Of a stretch of 64,000 nucleotides of DNA, positions 42,740-53,978 are shown piece by piece (position 1 is the stretch's first letter; every line of letters begins with the position of its first letter). The stretch comes from Terriglobia bacterium (GTDB taxonomy: Bacteria; Acidobacteriota; Terriglobia; Acidiferrales; UBA7541): positions 1-64,000 of the forward strand of contig JAIQFB010000013.1 in the NCBI GenBank assembly GCA_020073485.1. Reading direction: 5' to 3'. The translations under genes and the position numbers were made by a program. The notes below the pieces were generated by a model. It was not told the origin of the DNA and did no database searches. It saw only the letters and a list, made by a program, of their open reading frames with translations.

Positions 42740-43897
42740 ATGCCAGGAATCATAAAGGAACGATTGTTTACTCCGGGGCCGACGCCGCTGCTGATGGAAG
42801 CGCAGTTGCGCGCCCTGACCATGACGCTGCACCACCGCACCGACGCGTTCCGCGCGCTGATGCGCGAGACACTCGACAATCTGAAGTATTATTTCAACAC
42901 CAAGAACGACATCATCGTGTTCGCAAGCTCGGGCACCGGCGCCATGGAAGGCGCGATGTCGAATTTGCTCTCTCCCGGCGACCGCGTGCTGATCGGCACG
43001 GCGGGAAAATTCGGCGAGCGCTGGGTGGAACTGGCGAAAGCCTACGGGATCGAATCCGTGGTGGTGGAAGCGCCCTACGGCCAGTCGGTGCCGGTCGGGG
43101 AAATGAAGAAGCATCTGGAATCGGGCGGCTTCCGGGCCGTATTCATCCAAGCCACGGAAAGCTCCACCGGCGTGCGCAACGACGTCGAATCTCTCGGCAA
43201 AGCGGTGAGCGCGCTGCCGGATTGCTGCTTCGTGGTGGACGCGATCACCGGCCTTGGCACCACGGATTTGCGTCCGGACGAATGGGGCATCGACATCCTG
43301 ATCGGCGGCTCGCAGAAGGCGACCATGATTCCTCCGGGCCTGGCCTTTGCCAGCATCAGCGACAAGGCCGCCAAGGCCATGGAGAAATCCAAGCTGCCGC
43401 GCTACTACTTCGATTATCTGAAGGAGCGCAAGAGCCTGGCCAAGGGCGAGTCCAGCTACACGCCCGCGACTTCCTTAGTCGTGTGCCTGCACGCGGCCTT
43501 GAATTACATCAAGGAACTGGGGCGCGAGAACTTGATCGGCAACGCCGCGCTGCTAGCCGAGGCTTCGCGCGAGGCGGCTGTCGCGATGGGGCTGACCAAT
43601 TTTGCGGTGGGTACGCCGGCAAATGCGGTGACCTCGATCAACGCGCCGGCGGGGATCGAGTCCACCAAAGTGGTCAAGGAGATGAAATCGCGCTTTGGCG
43701 TGATTCTTACCGACGGGCAGGGCTCGATGAAGGGCAAGATGTTCCGCATCGCGCATCTTGGGTATTACGATTTCCTGGATCTGCTGGCGGTGCTGGCGGC
43801 GCTGGAAATAGCGCTCTTGAAGGTCGGGCACAAGGTGGAACTTGGGAGCGGCGTGCGCGCGGCGCAGCAGGTGTACTTAAAAAAATTGGGGGCATAG
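42740..43897 (+). CDS. Class V aminotransferase (phosphoserine / alanine-glyoxylate type)
   Basis: A 385-residue PLP enzyme. Landmarks are RLFTPGPTPL at the N-terminus, FASSGTGAMEGAMSNL for phosphate binding, FVVDAITGLGTTDL (with the Asp that contacts the pyridine nitrogen) and GGSQKATMIPPGLAF, which holds the Schiff-base Lys. A C-terminal small domain follows. The next gene on the same strand is serA, so this enzyme probably supplies the phosphoserine (or serine-pyruvate/glyoxylate) transaminase step of serine and glycine metabolism; in several bacteria and archaea a class V enzyme of this kind replaces SerC. A clear ribosome binding site is not seen. Confidence 0.87.
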   Translation: MPGIIKERLFTPGPTPLLMEAQLRALTMTLHHRTDAFRALMRETLDNLKYYFNTKNDIIVFASSGTGAMEGAMSNLLSPGDRVLIGTAGKFGERWVELAKAYGIESVVVEAPYGQSVPVGEMKKHLESGGFRAVFIQATESSTGVRNDVESLGKAVSALPDCCFVVDAITGLGTTDLRPDEWGIDILIGGSQKATMIPPGLAFASISDKAAKAMEKSKLPRYYFDYLKERKSLAKGESSYTPATSLVVCLHAALNYIKELGRENLIGNAALLAEASREAAVAMGLTNFAVGTPANAVTSINAPAGIESTKVVKEMKSRFGVILTDGQGSMKGKMFRIAHLGYYDFLDLLAVLAALEIALLKVGHKVELGSGVRAAQQVYLKKLGA

Positions 43898-43930
43898 GTG
43901 GCAGGGAACATGTTCCTGGTGTTTCTGGGT

Positions 43931-44012
43931 CCTCTGTGTTCTCGGTGTTCTTTGTGTCAAGGCTTTGAAGTTTGATCGGAAGTCAAAGGCTTTAACACGG
44001 AGAACACAGAGG
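43931..44012. repeat. Second copy of ACAGAG-type inverted repeat
   Basis: The left arm 43931-43968 (cctctgtgttctcggtgttc, then tttgtgtcaaggctttga) pairs with the right arm 43983-44012 (tcaaaggctttaacacggag, then aacacagagg). Related to 26893-26993. It sits between the aminotransferase gene and serA. Confidence 0.75.
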
Positions 44013-44088
44013 GGCACAGAGGGTACGGAGAGCCGGGGGCGACCCACGGTCCAGTAGTGATATTCTTTCCAGAGCGAACGAACACACC

Positions 44089-45669
44089 ATGAAAATTCTT
44101 GTAGCGGACAGCGTTCCCGACAACGTGATTGCAATTTTGAAAGCGGACCCGTCCTGGGAAGTTGTGAATCTTCCCAAGACGAAGGGCAACGTCGCGGAGG
44201 AAATCCGCGACGCCGATGCGCTGCTGGTGCGCAGCGCGACGAAAGTCACGGCCGAGCTGCTCGAAAAAGCGTCGCGCCTGGTGGCCATCGGGCGCGCGGG
44301 CGTGGGCGTCGATAATATCGACCTGGATGCCGCCACGCGCAAAGGCGTCCTGGTCATGAACACGCCCGGCGGAAACGCCATCAGCGTGGCCGAGCACACC
44401 ATGACCATGCTGCTGGCCATGGCGCATCCAGTGTCTCAGGCTGATGCCTCGATGAAAGCAGGGAAATGGGAGAAGAAAAAATTCACGGGCAGCGAATTGC
44501 GCGACAAAACTCTGGGCCTGATTGGACTCGGGACGATTGGGACGGAAGTCGCGCGCCTCGCCCAGGCGCACAAGATGACCGTGGTGGCCTTTGATCCCTA
44601 CGTGTCCAAGGTGCTGGCCACCGAGCAGAATATTCGCCTGCTGCCGCTCGAAGAAGTTTTGAAGACCGCCGATTTCATCAGCCTGCATTGCTCGCTGACG
44701 CCGGAAACCACGCACCTGATCAATGCGAAGAATCTTTCGCTCACCAAGACAGGCGTGCGCATCGTGAATTGCGCGCGCGGCGAGTTGGTGGATGAAGCGG
44801 CGCTGCTCGCGGCGCTCGAAAGCGGACACGTGGCCGCCGCCGGGCTCGACGTGTTTGAGTCAGAACCTCCAGCCGACCCGCGCCTGGTGCGGCATCCGAA
44901 CGTGATCGCCACGCCGCACATCGCGGGCTCGACCGAAGAGGCGCAGAACGTGGTGGGCACGCGCATCGCCGAGCAATTGCGCAATTATCTGGCGACGGGC
45001 GCGGTGAAGAACGCGGTCAATATGCCGTCGGTTTCGCCCGAGGAATATAAGAAGCTGGAGCCGTACATTCAGCTGGGCGAAAAGCTGGGCACGTTCGTCG
45101 CGCAGCTCACCGACCAGCCGATTTCGGAAGTTTCCATCAGCTACGACGGCGGCCTGGCGGACTTGAACACGCACTTGGTGAAAAACGCAGTGCTGAAAGG
45201 CGTCCTGCGGCAAATCCTGGCCGAGCAGATCAACCTGATCAACGCGGGAAATTTCGCAACCGCGCGCGGTATCGAGGTGGTGGAAGTGCGCAGCGGGCGC
45301 CGCGCCAAGTACACCAATTCGCTGGGCGTGGCCCTGCGCGTCGATGGCGATGCGGTTTCCGTCCTCGGCATGATCGGCCTGAACAACGCGCTGCGCATTC
45401 TCGGCGTGAACAACATCGACATTGACGCGCCGCTCACCGGCTTTCTGCTGCTCTTCCGCAACCAGGACGTTCCCGGCGTCATCGGCCGCGTGGGCACGCT
45501 GCTCGGAAAACACGCCATCAACATCGCCAACTTCGCCCTCGGGCGTATCCTGAATTCGGACGAAGCTATTGGCATCGTCAACGTGGATCATAAGGTTCCC
45601 CCCGAAGTGCTGGCGGAATTGCGCGCGATTCAGGCGGTGCGGCAGGCGCGGGTGATCGAGATTCGATAG
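44089..45669 (+). CDS. serA: D-3-phosphoglycerate dehydrogenase
   Basis: Catalyses the first step of serine synthesis, 3-phosphoglycerate to phosphohydroxypyruvate with NAD. The 526-residue length is the long, four-domain form: substrate domain, NAD domain, allosteric substrate-binding domain and a C-terminal ACT domain (about 450-526, starting near LLFRNQDVPGVIGRVG). Active-site landmarks are GRAGVGVDNID, GLGTIGTEVA (NAD binding), NCARGELVDEAAL (catalytic Arg), a Glu in DVFESEPP and the catalytic His in TPHIAGSTEEAQ. The ACT domain suggests serine feedback control. It follows the class V aminotransferase gene. Confidence 0.96.
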   Translation: MKILVADSVPDNVIAILKADPSWEVVNLPKTKGNVAEEIRDADALLVRSATKVTAELLEKASRLVAIGRAGVGVDNIDLDAATRKGVLVMNTPGGNAISVAEHTMTMLLAMAHPVSQADASMKAGKWEKKKFTGSELRDKTLGLIGLGTIGTEVARLAQAHKMTVVAFDPYVSKVLATEQNIRLLPLEEVLKTADFISLHCSLTPETTHLINAKNLSLTKTGVRIVNCARGELVDEAALLAALESGHVAAAGLDVFESEPPADPRLVRHPNVIATPHIAGSTEEAQNVVGTRIAEQLRNYLATGAVKNAVNMPSVSPEEYKKLEPYIQLGEKLGTFVAQLTDQPISEVSISYDGGLADLNTHLVKNAVLKGVLRQILAEQINLINAGNFATARGIEVVEVRSGRRAKYTNSLGVALRVDGDAVSVLGMIGLNNALRILGVNNIDIDAPLTGFLLLFRNQDVPGVIGRVGTLLGKHAINIANFALGRILNSDEAIGIVNVDHKVPPEVLAELRAIQAVRQARVIEIR

Positions 45670-45699
45670 AAATTCACTAAGAAAAGAGGATGCCCATCC

Positions 45700-46122
45700 A
45701 TGCGAAAAATAGCCCTGCTGATCCTGCTGACCGCCGCGGTGAGTTTTGCACAGCAGCCTGCCGCCACAACTTCGAAGGCCAAGATTTTCACGCGCGCGGA
45801 ATTTGATGCGTTGATGGCCAAGCCGGGGAGCGTCCTGTTGCTCGACGTCCGGCGGCCCACCGAAATCGCGATGAATGGCGGATTTCCCGTGTACCTCAAC
45901 ATCCAGGCCGAGGACCTCGAAAAGCACCTCGCTGAAATTCCCAAGGACAGGCCGATCATCACCGTATCGAATCACGCGCACCGGGCCGGTATCGCCGCGG
46001 ACCTGCTGGAAAGCAAGGGAATCAAGATCGCGGGGGCGATTGGCGCGCAGGTGTACGAGTCCGAAGGCGGCACGCTGGTGAAGTACGAAATCCCCAAGCC
46101 AGCCACGGACGACAAGAAATAG
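45700..46122 (+). CDS. Exported rhodanese-like protein without catalytic cysteine
   Basis: A 140-residue protein with a signal peptide (LLILLTAAVSFAQ) and a single rhodanese domain. LLLDVRRPTEIAMNG is the typical first strand and loop. The active-site loop, which should begin with Cys (CxxGxR), reads SNHAHRAG, so Ser/Asn replaces the sulfur-accepting Cys. It cannot be a normal sulfurtransferase and may serve as a binding domain. A good agagga site precedes the ATG. It is 30 bases after serA but unrelated in function. Confidence 0.8.
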   Translation: MRKIALLILLTAAVSFAQQPAATTSKAKIFTRAEFDALMAKPGSVLLLDVRRPTEIAMNGGFPVYLNIQAEDLEKHLAEIPKDRPIITVSNHAHRAGIAADLLESKGIKIAGAIGAQVYESEGGTLVKYEIPKPATDDKK

Positions 46123-46196
46123 TACGGGACTTGCGAACCGGACTGCGGTGGGGTTCTTGTCCCGTGTATCACCGCCATCCGTGGTCTGCCTTGGGG

Positions 46197-46964
46197 CTAT
46201 TTGCTGATCTCGTTGATTTCCTTGTTGCTGAAATTTTCCTCGCAGATGTATTCCGCAATCTGCCAGTCCGGGCGCAGCTTGAACTGTTTTGTCCCGGTCC
46301 ACTGCTTGGTGAAGGCTTTCGGGTCATCGAACGTAAAATCGATCTGCAAGAGATCGGGGGCGACGCGGCGGAAGCGCTCGATCAGGTGCAGGGCGTCGGA
46401 ATGCGGGTGGCCTAATTGATCGAGCCAGGTCTTGTCGTTGAGGCCGACGGTATCGACGACGAGCGTATCTCCCTCCCACTTTCCGATCGAGTCTCCCATC
46501 CAAGTGGAATTTGCATCCGCGGCGTGGGGCCGTCCATCGGTATAGATTTGGCGGATAAAGTGTCCAAATTCGTAGACGATGAGCACGCGGCCGGGAACCT
46601 CAAAGATTTCCATGGGGAAATTGAAAAGATAAATTCGCGGGACGCCGGGAGGAAAGCAGGTCAACGTCGTGTCGTCCGACGGGCCCGAGTAGCCGCCCGT
46701 GTGAGGGGCTTTCGTCGACTTGAACTTGGCTTCCGCCCAGGGCGTCATCGGGGGTTCCTCCTTGCTGAATGCAAACCCTCCTTCACTCGCGCTGTTGGCT
46801 CCAATGCGCGGGTACTGCGTCCAAACCCCGGTCAGGTCGGCTCCCGGCGCCGTCTTTTTAGGGCTTGGCGCAGCCTGCTGGGCGGCAGTCTGAGCCCGCA
46901 CAATGGGGGAGAGCGAGAGCATCGCGAGCAAGGCAAGATGCGAGATCGTTAAGCGGCTGTGCAC
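46197..46964 (-). CDS. Exported protein of unknown function, acidobacterial type
   Basis: A 255-residue protein with a GTG start at 46964 preceded by ggaagga. The signal peptide ends SPIVRAQ. The body has ADLTGVWTQYPRIG at the start, and later IYTDGRPH, WMGDSIGKWEGDTLVVDTVG, LDQLGHPHSDALHLIERFRR and DDPKAFTKQWT. This motif series recurs in a secreted family common in Acidobacteriota and may form a beta-rich, lipocalin-like fold, but no activity is known to me. It often sits next to DUF6152 proteins, as here, and the two are probably co-transcribed (the DUF6152 gene is upstream). Confidence 0.75.
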   Translation of the reverse strand: MHSRLTISHLALLAMLSLSPIVRAQTAAQQAAPSPKKTAPGADLTGVWTQYPRIGANSASEGGFAFSKEEPPMTPWAEAKFKSTKAPHTGGYSGPSDDTTLTCFPPGVPRIYLFNFPMEIFEVPGRVLIVYEFGHFIRQIYTDGRPHAADANSTWMGDSIGKWEGDTLVVDTVGLNDKTWLDQLGHPHSDALHLIERFRRVAPDLLQIDFTFDDPKAFTKQWTGTKQFKLRPDWQIAEYICEENFSNKEINEISK

Positions 46965-47019
46965 CGTGAAATTCCTTCCCCAGCATGATCCGGCGTGCGG
47001 GAATTCTGTGTTGGCGGGA

Positions 47020-47424
47020 TCAATACTCGTCCCCCTCGCGCGGTTTCAGCTCTCTGCCATCCGGGAAGATCACTTTCTGCAAACGCATGACCTTTGAACC
47101 GTCCTTGGCGCGATTTCCGACGATCGTGAGCTGGTCTCCCGTCTTGATCGAATCCTTTTTCCAGCCCGCACGCGCCAGGTTGTTCGGGCTATCGGCCTCG
47201 ACGAGCCACTGCTCGACGTTGCCCTTGTCGTCTTTCGTTTCGAGGTGAATTGCGGAGTGCGGATTCACAAAAGCAAACTCGGTCACGGTCCCTTTCACCG
47301 AGATGGTCTTGGTCATGTCATAGGCCGACAATCCATGGTGCGCGAACAGATACCCAGGAGCCATGAAAACGAGTAGTGCCGCGCCAAGAGTTACGCCAAG
47401 AACGATTCCAATCCTGCTTTTCAC
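47020..47424 (-). CDS. DUF6152 family exported protein
   Basis: A 134-residue protein. The GTG at 47424 is chosen because ggagg (47430-47434 on this strand) lies five bases upstream; the frame is open to 47466. The signal peptide ends with YLFAHHGLSAYD, and the mature protein begins at or near the His pair. The core KGTVTEFAFVNPHSAIHLET and WLVEADSPNNLARAGW define the family. It probably has an OB-like beta fold. Function is unknown; the N-terminal HH could bind metal. It lies upstream of the 46197-46964 gene on the same strand. Confidence 0.85.
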   Translation of the reverse strand: MKSRIGIVLGVTLGAALLVFMAPGYLFAHHGLSAYDMTKTISVKGTVTEFAFVNPHSAIHLETKDDKGNVEQWLVEADSPNNLARAGWKKDSIKTGDQLTIVGNRAKDGSKVMRLQKVIFPDGRELKPREGDEY

Positions 47425-47779
47425 AGCCGCCTCCGGCCTGGAGGACAATGTCCCGGCAATTTGCACCAGCCTGATTTTCTCGAATCCGGTCCGCCCGCAG
47501 GCCTGTTGAACTTATACCAAAGAATTTCGACCATGGAAACATGGCGGCACGACGTGGCTCCGCCTCTCTTTCACTTCCAGACGATTACTCGACAAAGCCG
47601 GCAAATACGAGTCGATCGCGGGAGGTTTATCGAACCTGCAGGAAGCATTCCACCGCAAGGTCCTCACATCACTTGGAACAAGTATTCACTCCCGGCCTTG
47701 GTTCTGATTATACTGGTCCCTTTCCGGGCCTTCCCTTGCTGCTCCCCTAAATAGGGCCGGAGCGAAAAGAAAAAACCCA
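47425..47779. other. Divergent intergenic region, no gene
   Basis: Lies between the DUF6152 gene and the glucosidase gene. A tatact hexamer near 47708 could be a -10 for the glucosidase, but no convincing -35 was found. Confidence 0.4.
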
Positions 47780-50431
<2,652 letters not shown>

Positions 50432-50437
50432 ATTTGG

Positions 50438-50504
50438 TGTAGCGCTCGCCTTCAGGCGAGCACCGTGCGTTTCCGCACATGCCCACCTGAAGGTGGGCGC
50501 TACA
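50438..50504. repeat. Double hairpin repeat, TGTAGCGC-type
   Basis: Outer arms tgtagcgc (50438-50445) and gcgctaca (50497-50504) enclose two hairpins, gctcgccttcaggcgagc and gcccacctgaaggtgggc. Same family as 23511-23540. Two hairpins facing each other inside outer arms recall REP/BIME arrangement. Confidence 0.85.
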
Positions 50505-50555
50505 TGGCCCTCTTCTTGACGCAATCAAATGGCAGGTACACGACTAGGGGACCTC

Positions 50556-51272
50556 ATGAACTTCCACGACAAGATTGTTCTCGTAACCGGCGGCACGGGC
50601 GGGCTTGGGCGCGAAGTTTCCATGGCGTTTCTGGAAGCGGGTGCGACGCTCACTGTGACGTTTCGCAGCGCGGATGAATTTGACGCCCTGGCGGCGGCCG
50701 CGCAACGCATCGGGGTGGCGCCGCCTGCGGGAGTGTCCGTGGACGTGACGGATGCGCAGGCCGTGGAGAAATGCGTCGCGGACATCGTCGCGAAGCACGG
50801 GCGGCTGGACATCCTGGTGAACACGGTGGGCGGGTACGCGGGCGGCGTGAATCTGTGGGAGGCCGTCACGCGAACCTACGACCAGATGCTCGCGCTGAAT
50901 TTGAAGGCGGGATTTGTGCTGGCGCGCGGCGTGGTGCCGCAAATGATCCGGCAGCAGAGAGGATGGATCGTGAACATCGCGTCCAAGGCCGCGGTGGATC
51001 ACGGCGCGGGCGGAGCGCTGTATGCCGCATCGAAGGCGGGAGCGCTGGCGCTGTTCGATTCGCTGGCCGCCGAAGTGAAGCCCTACAACATCAACGTGAA
51101 TTCCGTGTTGCCCAGCATTATCGACACGGCGGCGAACCGCAAGGCGATGCCGGGAGCGGATTTTTCTAAATGGCCGAAGCCGGAGGAGATCGCGCGCGTC
51201 ATTTTATTTTTGTGTTCGGAAGAGGCCCGGGTGATTCACGGGGCGGCGATTCCGGTGTACGGAAAGAGCTGA
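50556..51272 (+). CDS. Short-chain dehydrogenase/reductase
   Basis: A 238-residue classical SDR. The ATG at 50556 follows agggg five bases upstream; an in-frame ATG at 50529 lies next to the palindromic repeat. The cofactor motif is VTGGTGGLGREVS, then NTVGGYAGG in place of NNAG, NIASKAAV for the catalytic Ser, and YAASKAG for Tyr and Lys. The C-terminus has VNSVLPSIIDT. It is an NAD(P)-dependent oxidoreductase of unknown substrate. It is not obviously linked to its neighbours. Confidence 0.88.
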   Translation: MNFHDKIVLVTGGTGGLGREVSMAFLEAGATLTVTFRSADEFDALAAAAQRIGVAPPAGVSVDVTDAQAVEKCVADIVAKHGRLDILVNTVGGYAGGVNLWEAVTRTYDQMLALNLKAGFVLARGVVPQMIRQQRGWIVNIASKAAVDHGAGGALYAASKAGALALFDSLAAEVKPYNINVNSVLPSIIDTAANRKAMPGADFSKWPKPEEIARVILFLCSEEARVIHGAAIPVYGKS

Positions 51273-51346
51273 GTAGGACAGGCTTCAGCCTGTCGGGTTT
51301 GGTTGCTATGCGCTCGGAAAGGCAGACAGGCTGAAGCCTGTCCTAC
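51273..51346. repeat. Perfect inverted repeat (GTAGGACAGGCTTCAGCC type)
   Basis: The 22-base arms 51273-51294 and 51325-51346 match perfectly, with a 30-base loop, and each arm contains its own aggcttcagcct palindrome. It is placed directly after an SDR stop codon and before the end of the convergent TerC gene, so it may act as a two-way terminator. Confidence 0.9.
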
Positions 51347-51369
51347 CAAAACCGCCGCCGGGCAAAGTG

Positions 51370-52941
51370 TCAAAGGGTTCGTTTCGGCTGCTCGACGAGT
51401 TCGACTAGGGCTTTCTTTCCGTCACGCGCCGGAACGAGGAAGAAATTCACGCGCGTGCCGTTCGCGCCGGGGCGTGTCGCCGGGAAAATCGGTTCGACCT
51501 TGAATCTCTCGCGCAGGATTTGGGTCGCGTGGTCCACGTCAGTCACGTCGAACTCCACCTGCTGGATTCCCTCGCCGAATTTTTCCAAGAAGCGGTCAAT
51601 GGCCCCGCCAGCGCCGGGCGTTTTTGTTGTAAGAATATCCAGCCGCGAGTGAAGCGCCCCCATCACAAACTCGAGCTCAAACTCCAATACGTCCTGGTCG
51701 CCGGGCGCATCGGCGAGCGGGGGAGACCCATTGGCCGCGCGAATTTTCGCGAACGTTTCAGGCAGGACTGCGATTCCCACGGTGCGCCTGGGAGGAGGAA
51801 GCTTTCCGGTAGCCGAACCGATCGCCCGCTCTCGGACGATGAGGGCTCGCAACTCGTCATCCTTTTCGCATTCTTGCACCAGGTGTTGAACGTTTAAGAC
51901 CCCGGAGGCAAATAAGTCCTGCGCGACTTGCCCGCGTTGCTCCGGATCTTCATCCGCGAGGCGGCCAATATATTCCGGTGTTATCGAGCATCCCCTGAGG
52001 CGGTACCGTCCTTTTTGCGAGTCCATGGCGTCCACTTTTGGCTTGGCACGGATGACCGAGATGAGTATAGCGAAGGCGATGACTCCCCCCACAATCGCGA
52101 GCGAAAGCCCGGTGGAAATATGCACCCACGGTTCGGCGAGCATTTTCGCGCCGATGAACATGAGAACGACGGCCAGGCCTTCGTCGAGATAACGGAAATA
52201 GGGCAAGATGCCGGCCAGCAAGAAATAAAAGGCGCGCAGGCCGAGGATGGCGCAGACATTGGAGCTATAGACCAGAAATGGATCGCGGGTGACGCCGAAG
52301 ACGGCAGGGATCGAGTCGAGGGCAAAAATAAAATCCGTTGTTTCGAGCACGAGGACGACGAGAAACAGGGGCGCCGCCAGCAGCCGCCCGTTTTCCCGCA
52401 CGAACAATTTCTGGCCGTCGCCGGTTTGCGACATCGGCATGATTCTTTGCGCCCATCGCACCACCGGATTTTTCTCCGGGTGCACGGAATGGTCCGCGCC
52501 GAACAGTTTGAATCCGGCGTAAAGCAAAAACGCCCCGAACAGGTAGAGGATCCACTCGAAGCGCTGAATCAGGATGGTGCCCACGCCGATCATCGCGCCG
52601 CGCAGGATCAGCGCGCCGAGCACTCCATAAAATAACAGCCGGTGCTGGTAGCGCGGATCGACGCGGAAGTACTGGAAGATCAGCAGGAAGATGAAAACAT
52701 TGTCCACGCTGAGCGATTTTTCGATGACGTAGCCGGTGAAAAATTCCAGGCCGGATCCGCGCCCGTGCGAAAAATAGATCCAGAATCCGAAGCCGACCGA
52801 GAGCGCGACCCACACGGCGCTTTCGAGAGCGGCCTCGCGCAGGGCGATGACATGCGCGCGGCGGTGGAACAGGCCGAGGTCGAGCAGCAGGAAGAGCGCA
52901 ACACCGGCATTGAATGCGATCCAGAGCGTCCAGGTACCCAT
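51370..52941 (-). CDS. TerC-family membrane protein fused to an epimerase-like VOC domain
   Basis: A 523-residue protein. Residues 1-about 310 are a TerC/Alx-type integral membrane protein with about eight helices: SLSVDNVFIFLLIFQYFRV and ETTDFIFALDSIPAVFGVTR carry the conserved acidic residues thought to bind metal (Mn or similar). A cytosolic linker follows (about 320-400). The C-terminal part, about 400-520, resembles methylmalonyl-CoA epimerase and other vicinal-oxygen-chelate proteins: RTVGIAVLPE, FLEKFGEGIQQVEFDVTDVD, TRPGANGTRVNFFL and KALVELVEQP. The first metal-binding His of the epimerase (usually in a DHIGIAV motif) is not present here, so catalysis is doubtful and a sensing role is possible. 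This fusion is unusual. Confidence 0.82.
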   Translation of the reverse strand: MGTWTLWIAFNAGVALFLLLDLGLFHRRAHVIALREAALESAVWVALSVGFGFWIYFSHGRGSGLEFFTGYVIEKSLSVDNVFIFLLIFQYFRVDPRYQHRLLFYGVLGALILRGAMIGVGTILIQRFEWILYLFGAFLLYAGFKLFGADHSVHPEKNPVVRWAQRIMPMSQTGDGQKLFVRENGRLLAAPLFLVVLVLETTDFIFALDSIPAVFGVTRDPFLVYSSNVCAILGLRAFYFLLAGILPYFRYLDEGLAVVLMFIGAKMLAEPWVHISTGLSLAIVGGVIAFAILISVIRAKPKVDAMDSQKGRYRLRGCSITPEYIGRLADEDPEQRGQVAQDLFASGVLNVQHLVQECEKDDELRALIVRERAIGSATGKLPPPRRTVGIAVLPETFAKIRAANGSPPLADAPGDQDVLEFELEFVMGALHSRLDILTTKTPGAGGAIDRFLEKFGEGIQQVEFDVTDVDHATQILRERFKVEPIFPATRPGANGTRVNFFLVPARDGKKALVELVEQPKRTL

Positions 52942-52985
52942 CTAGGCCGCGCTCGTTTCTAGGGAGATCACCGCTGGAGGAAACC

Positions 52986-53858
52986 TCAGTGGTCTGAATT
53001 TTGAGCCGTATCGTTTGTTTTTGTGGCGTTGAGATTGGAAAGTTCCACGCGCGTGGTTTCGCCGGGGCGGACCGCAACTGGCAAGTCCCAGCGCAGGCGG
53101 ACGTCACCGGAAATCGCCTGGATGCCGATCATGCTGATCCAGTATGTGCCCGGAGCAATGCCCGCGAACGAGCCTTGTCCGTCCAGATCCGTGTCGGTTT
53201 GGCCCGCGAGGTAGCGCTGCTGCGCAAGTTCCGTGATGCGACTCTCCAGGCGCTGTTTGTGGCCGTCCCTCAGATGCTCCCATGTTGCGGAGGGATTCTT
53301 ATCGGCCAGGTCGATATCGATGCCCTGCACGCTCTCCGGCACGGCGCCGATGAATCTGCGGATGGCGGCGGTGTATTCGTCCTTTTCCTGCTTGTATTTC
53401 TCGGGATTGGATTCGCGGTCTTTTTCCTTGAATTTGGCCTTGGGAAAACCCACGCCCTTGAATCCCAGGTTGCGCTTCATGTAGGCATCGTAAAACTCCG
53501 GGACGACCACGATATCGTCGGGGGTAAGGCTCTTGGTGAAATCCGCGCCGGACAGGTTCACCGAGCGGTGTTTCTTCAGCCAAGCTTTCAATTCGTGCGA
53601 AACGCTGAGCGCGTCCACGAATTTGTCGAGATCGGGGGCGGGTTCCAGTTGCAGGGCCTCGCTGCGGATGTCGTCCATGCTCTTGCGCAGCAGGTAGAAC
53701 GTTAACTGGCGGACCGGCTCGGGGCGGCCTCCGGTGGGCGCGACGCGCGCGGTGAAATCGATGCGTCCCGGCGCCTGTGCGGCAAGATGCGCGGGCCAGG
53801 CGAGCAGGAACAGTCCGGCGGCGAAAGCGGCGGTGCGAAGGCGCGAATTCGTTTTCAT
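52986..53858 (-). CDS. Exported protein of unknown function
   Basis: A 290-residue protein. The start at 53858 follows ggggag and begins a signal peptide (FAAGLFLLAWPAHLAAQ); the frame is open upstream to 53933. The body is charged and helical (KSMDDIRSEALQLEPAPDL, KFKEKDRESNPEKYKQEKDE) with a late beta-rich part (GQGSFAGIAPGTYWISMIG) resembling a carboxypeptidase-regulatory-like Ig fold. I do not recognise the whole. It lies between TerC and a DinB gene, all on the minus strand. Confidence 0.7.
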   Translation of the reverse strand: MKTNSRLRTAAFAAGLFLLAWPAHLAAQAPGRIDFTARVAPTGGRPEPVRQLTFYLLRKSMDDIRSEALQLEPAPDLDKFVDALSVSHELKAWLKKHRSVNLSGADFTKSLTPDDIVVVPEFYDAYMKRNLGFKGVGFPKAKFKEKDRESNPEKYKQEKDEYTAAIRRFIGAVPESVQGIDIDLADKNPSATWEHLRDGHKQRLESRITELAQQRYLAGQTDTDLDGQGSFAGIAPGTYWISMIGIQAISGDVRLRWDLPVAVRPGETTRVELSNLNATKTNDTAQNSDH

Positions 53859-53978
53859 GAGGCTCCCCGCGAAGTTTACGCCTCCGCGGGGCCGTTGGGA
53901 ATGATTCCCGGCGGGGGTGTTTCCGCGGTACATGCGGCGAAGGTCCGGAGACGGCCGTCTTGGCGCGCCTCTCGCGGT

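Noticed and set aside
44860-46302. 480-codon open frame antisense to serA
   Set aside because: A composition artefact of GC-rich coding DNA. The plus strand holds unmistakable serA and rhodanese-like genes.
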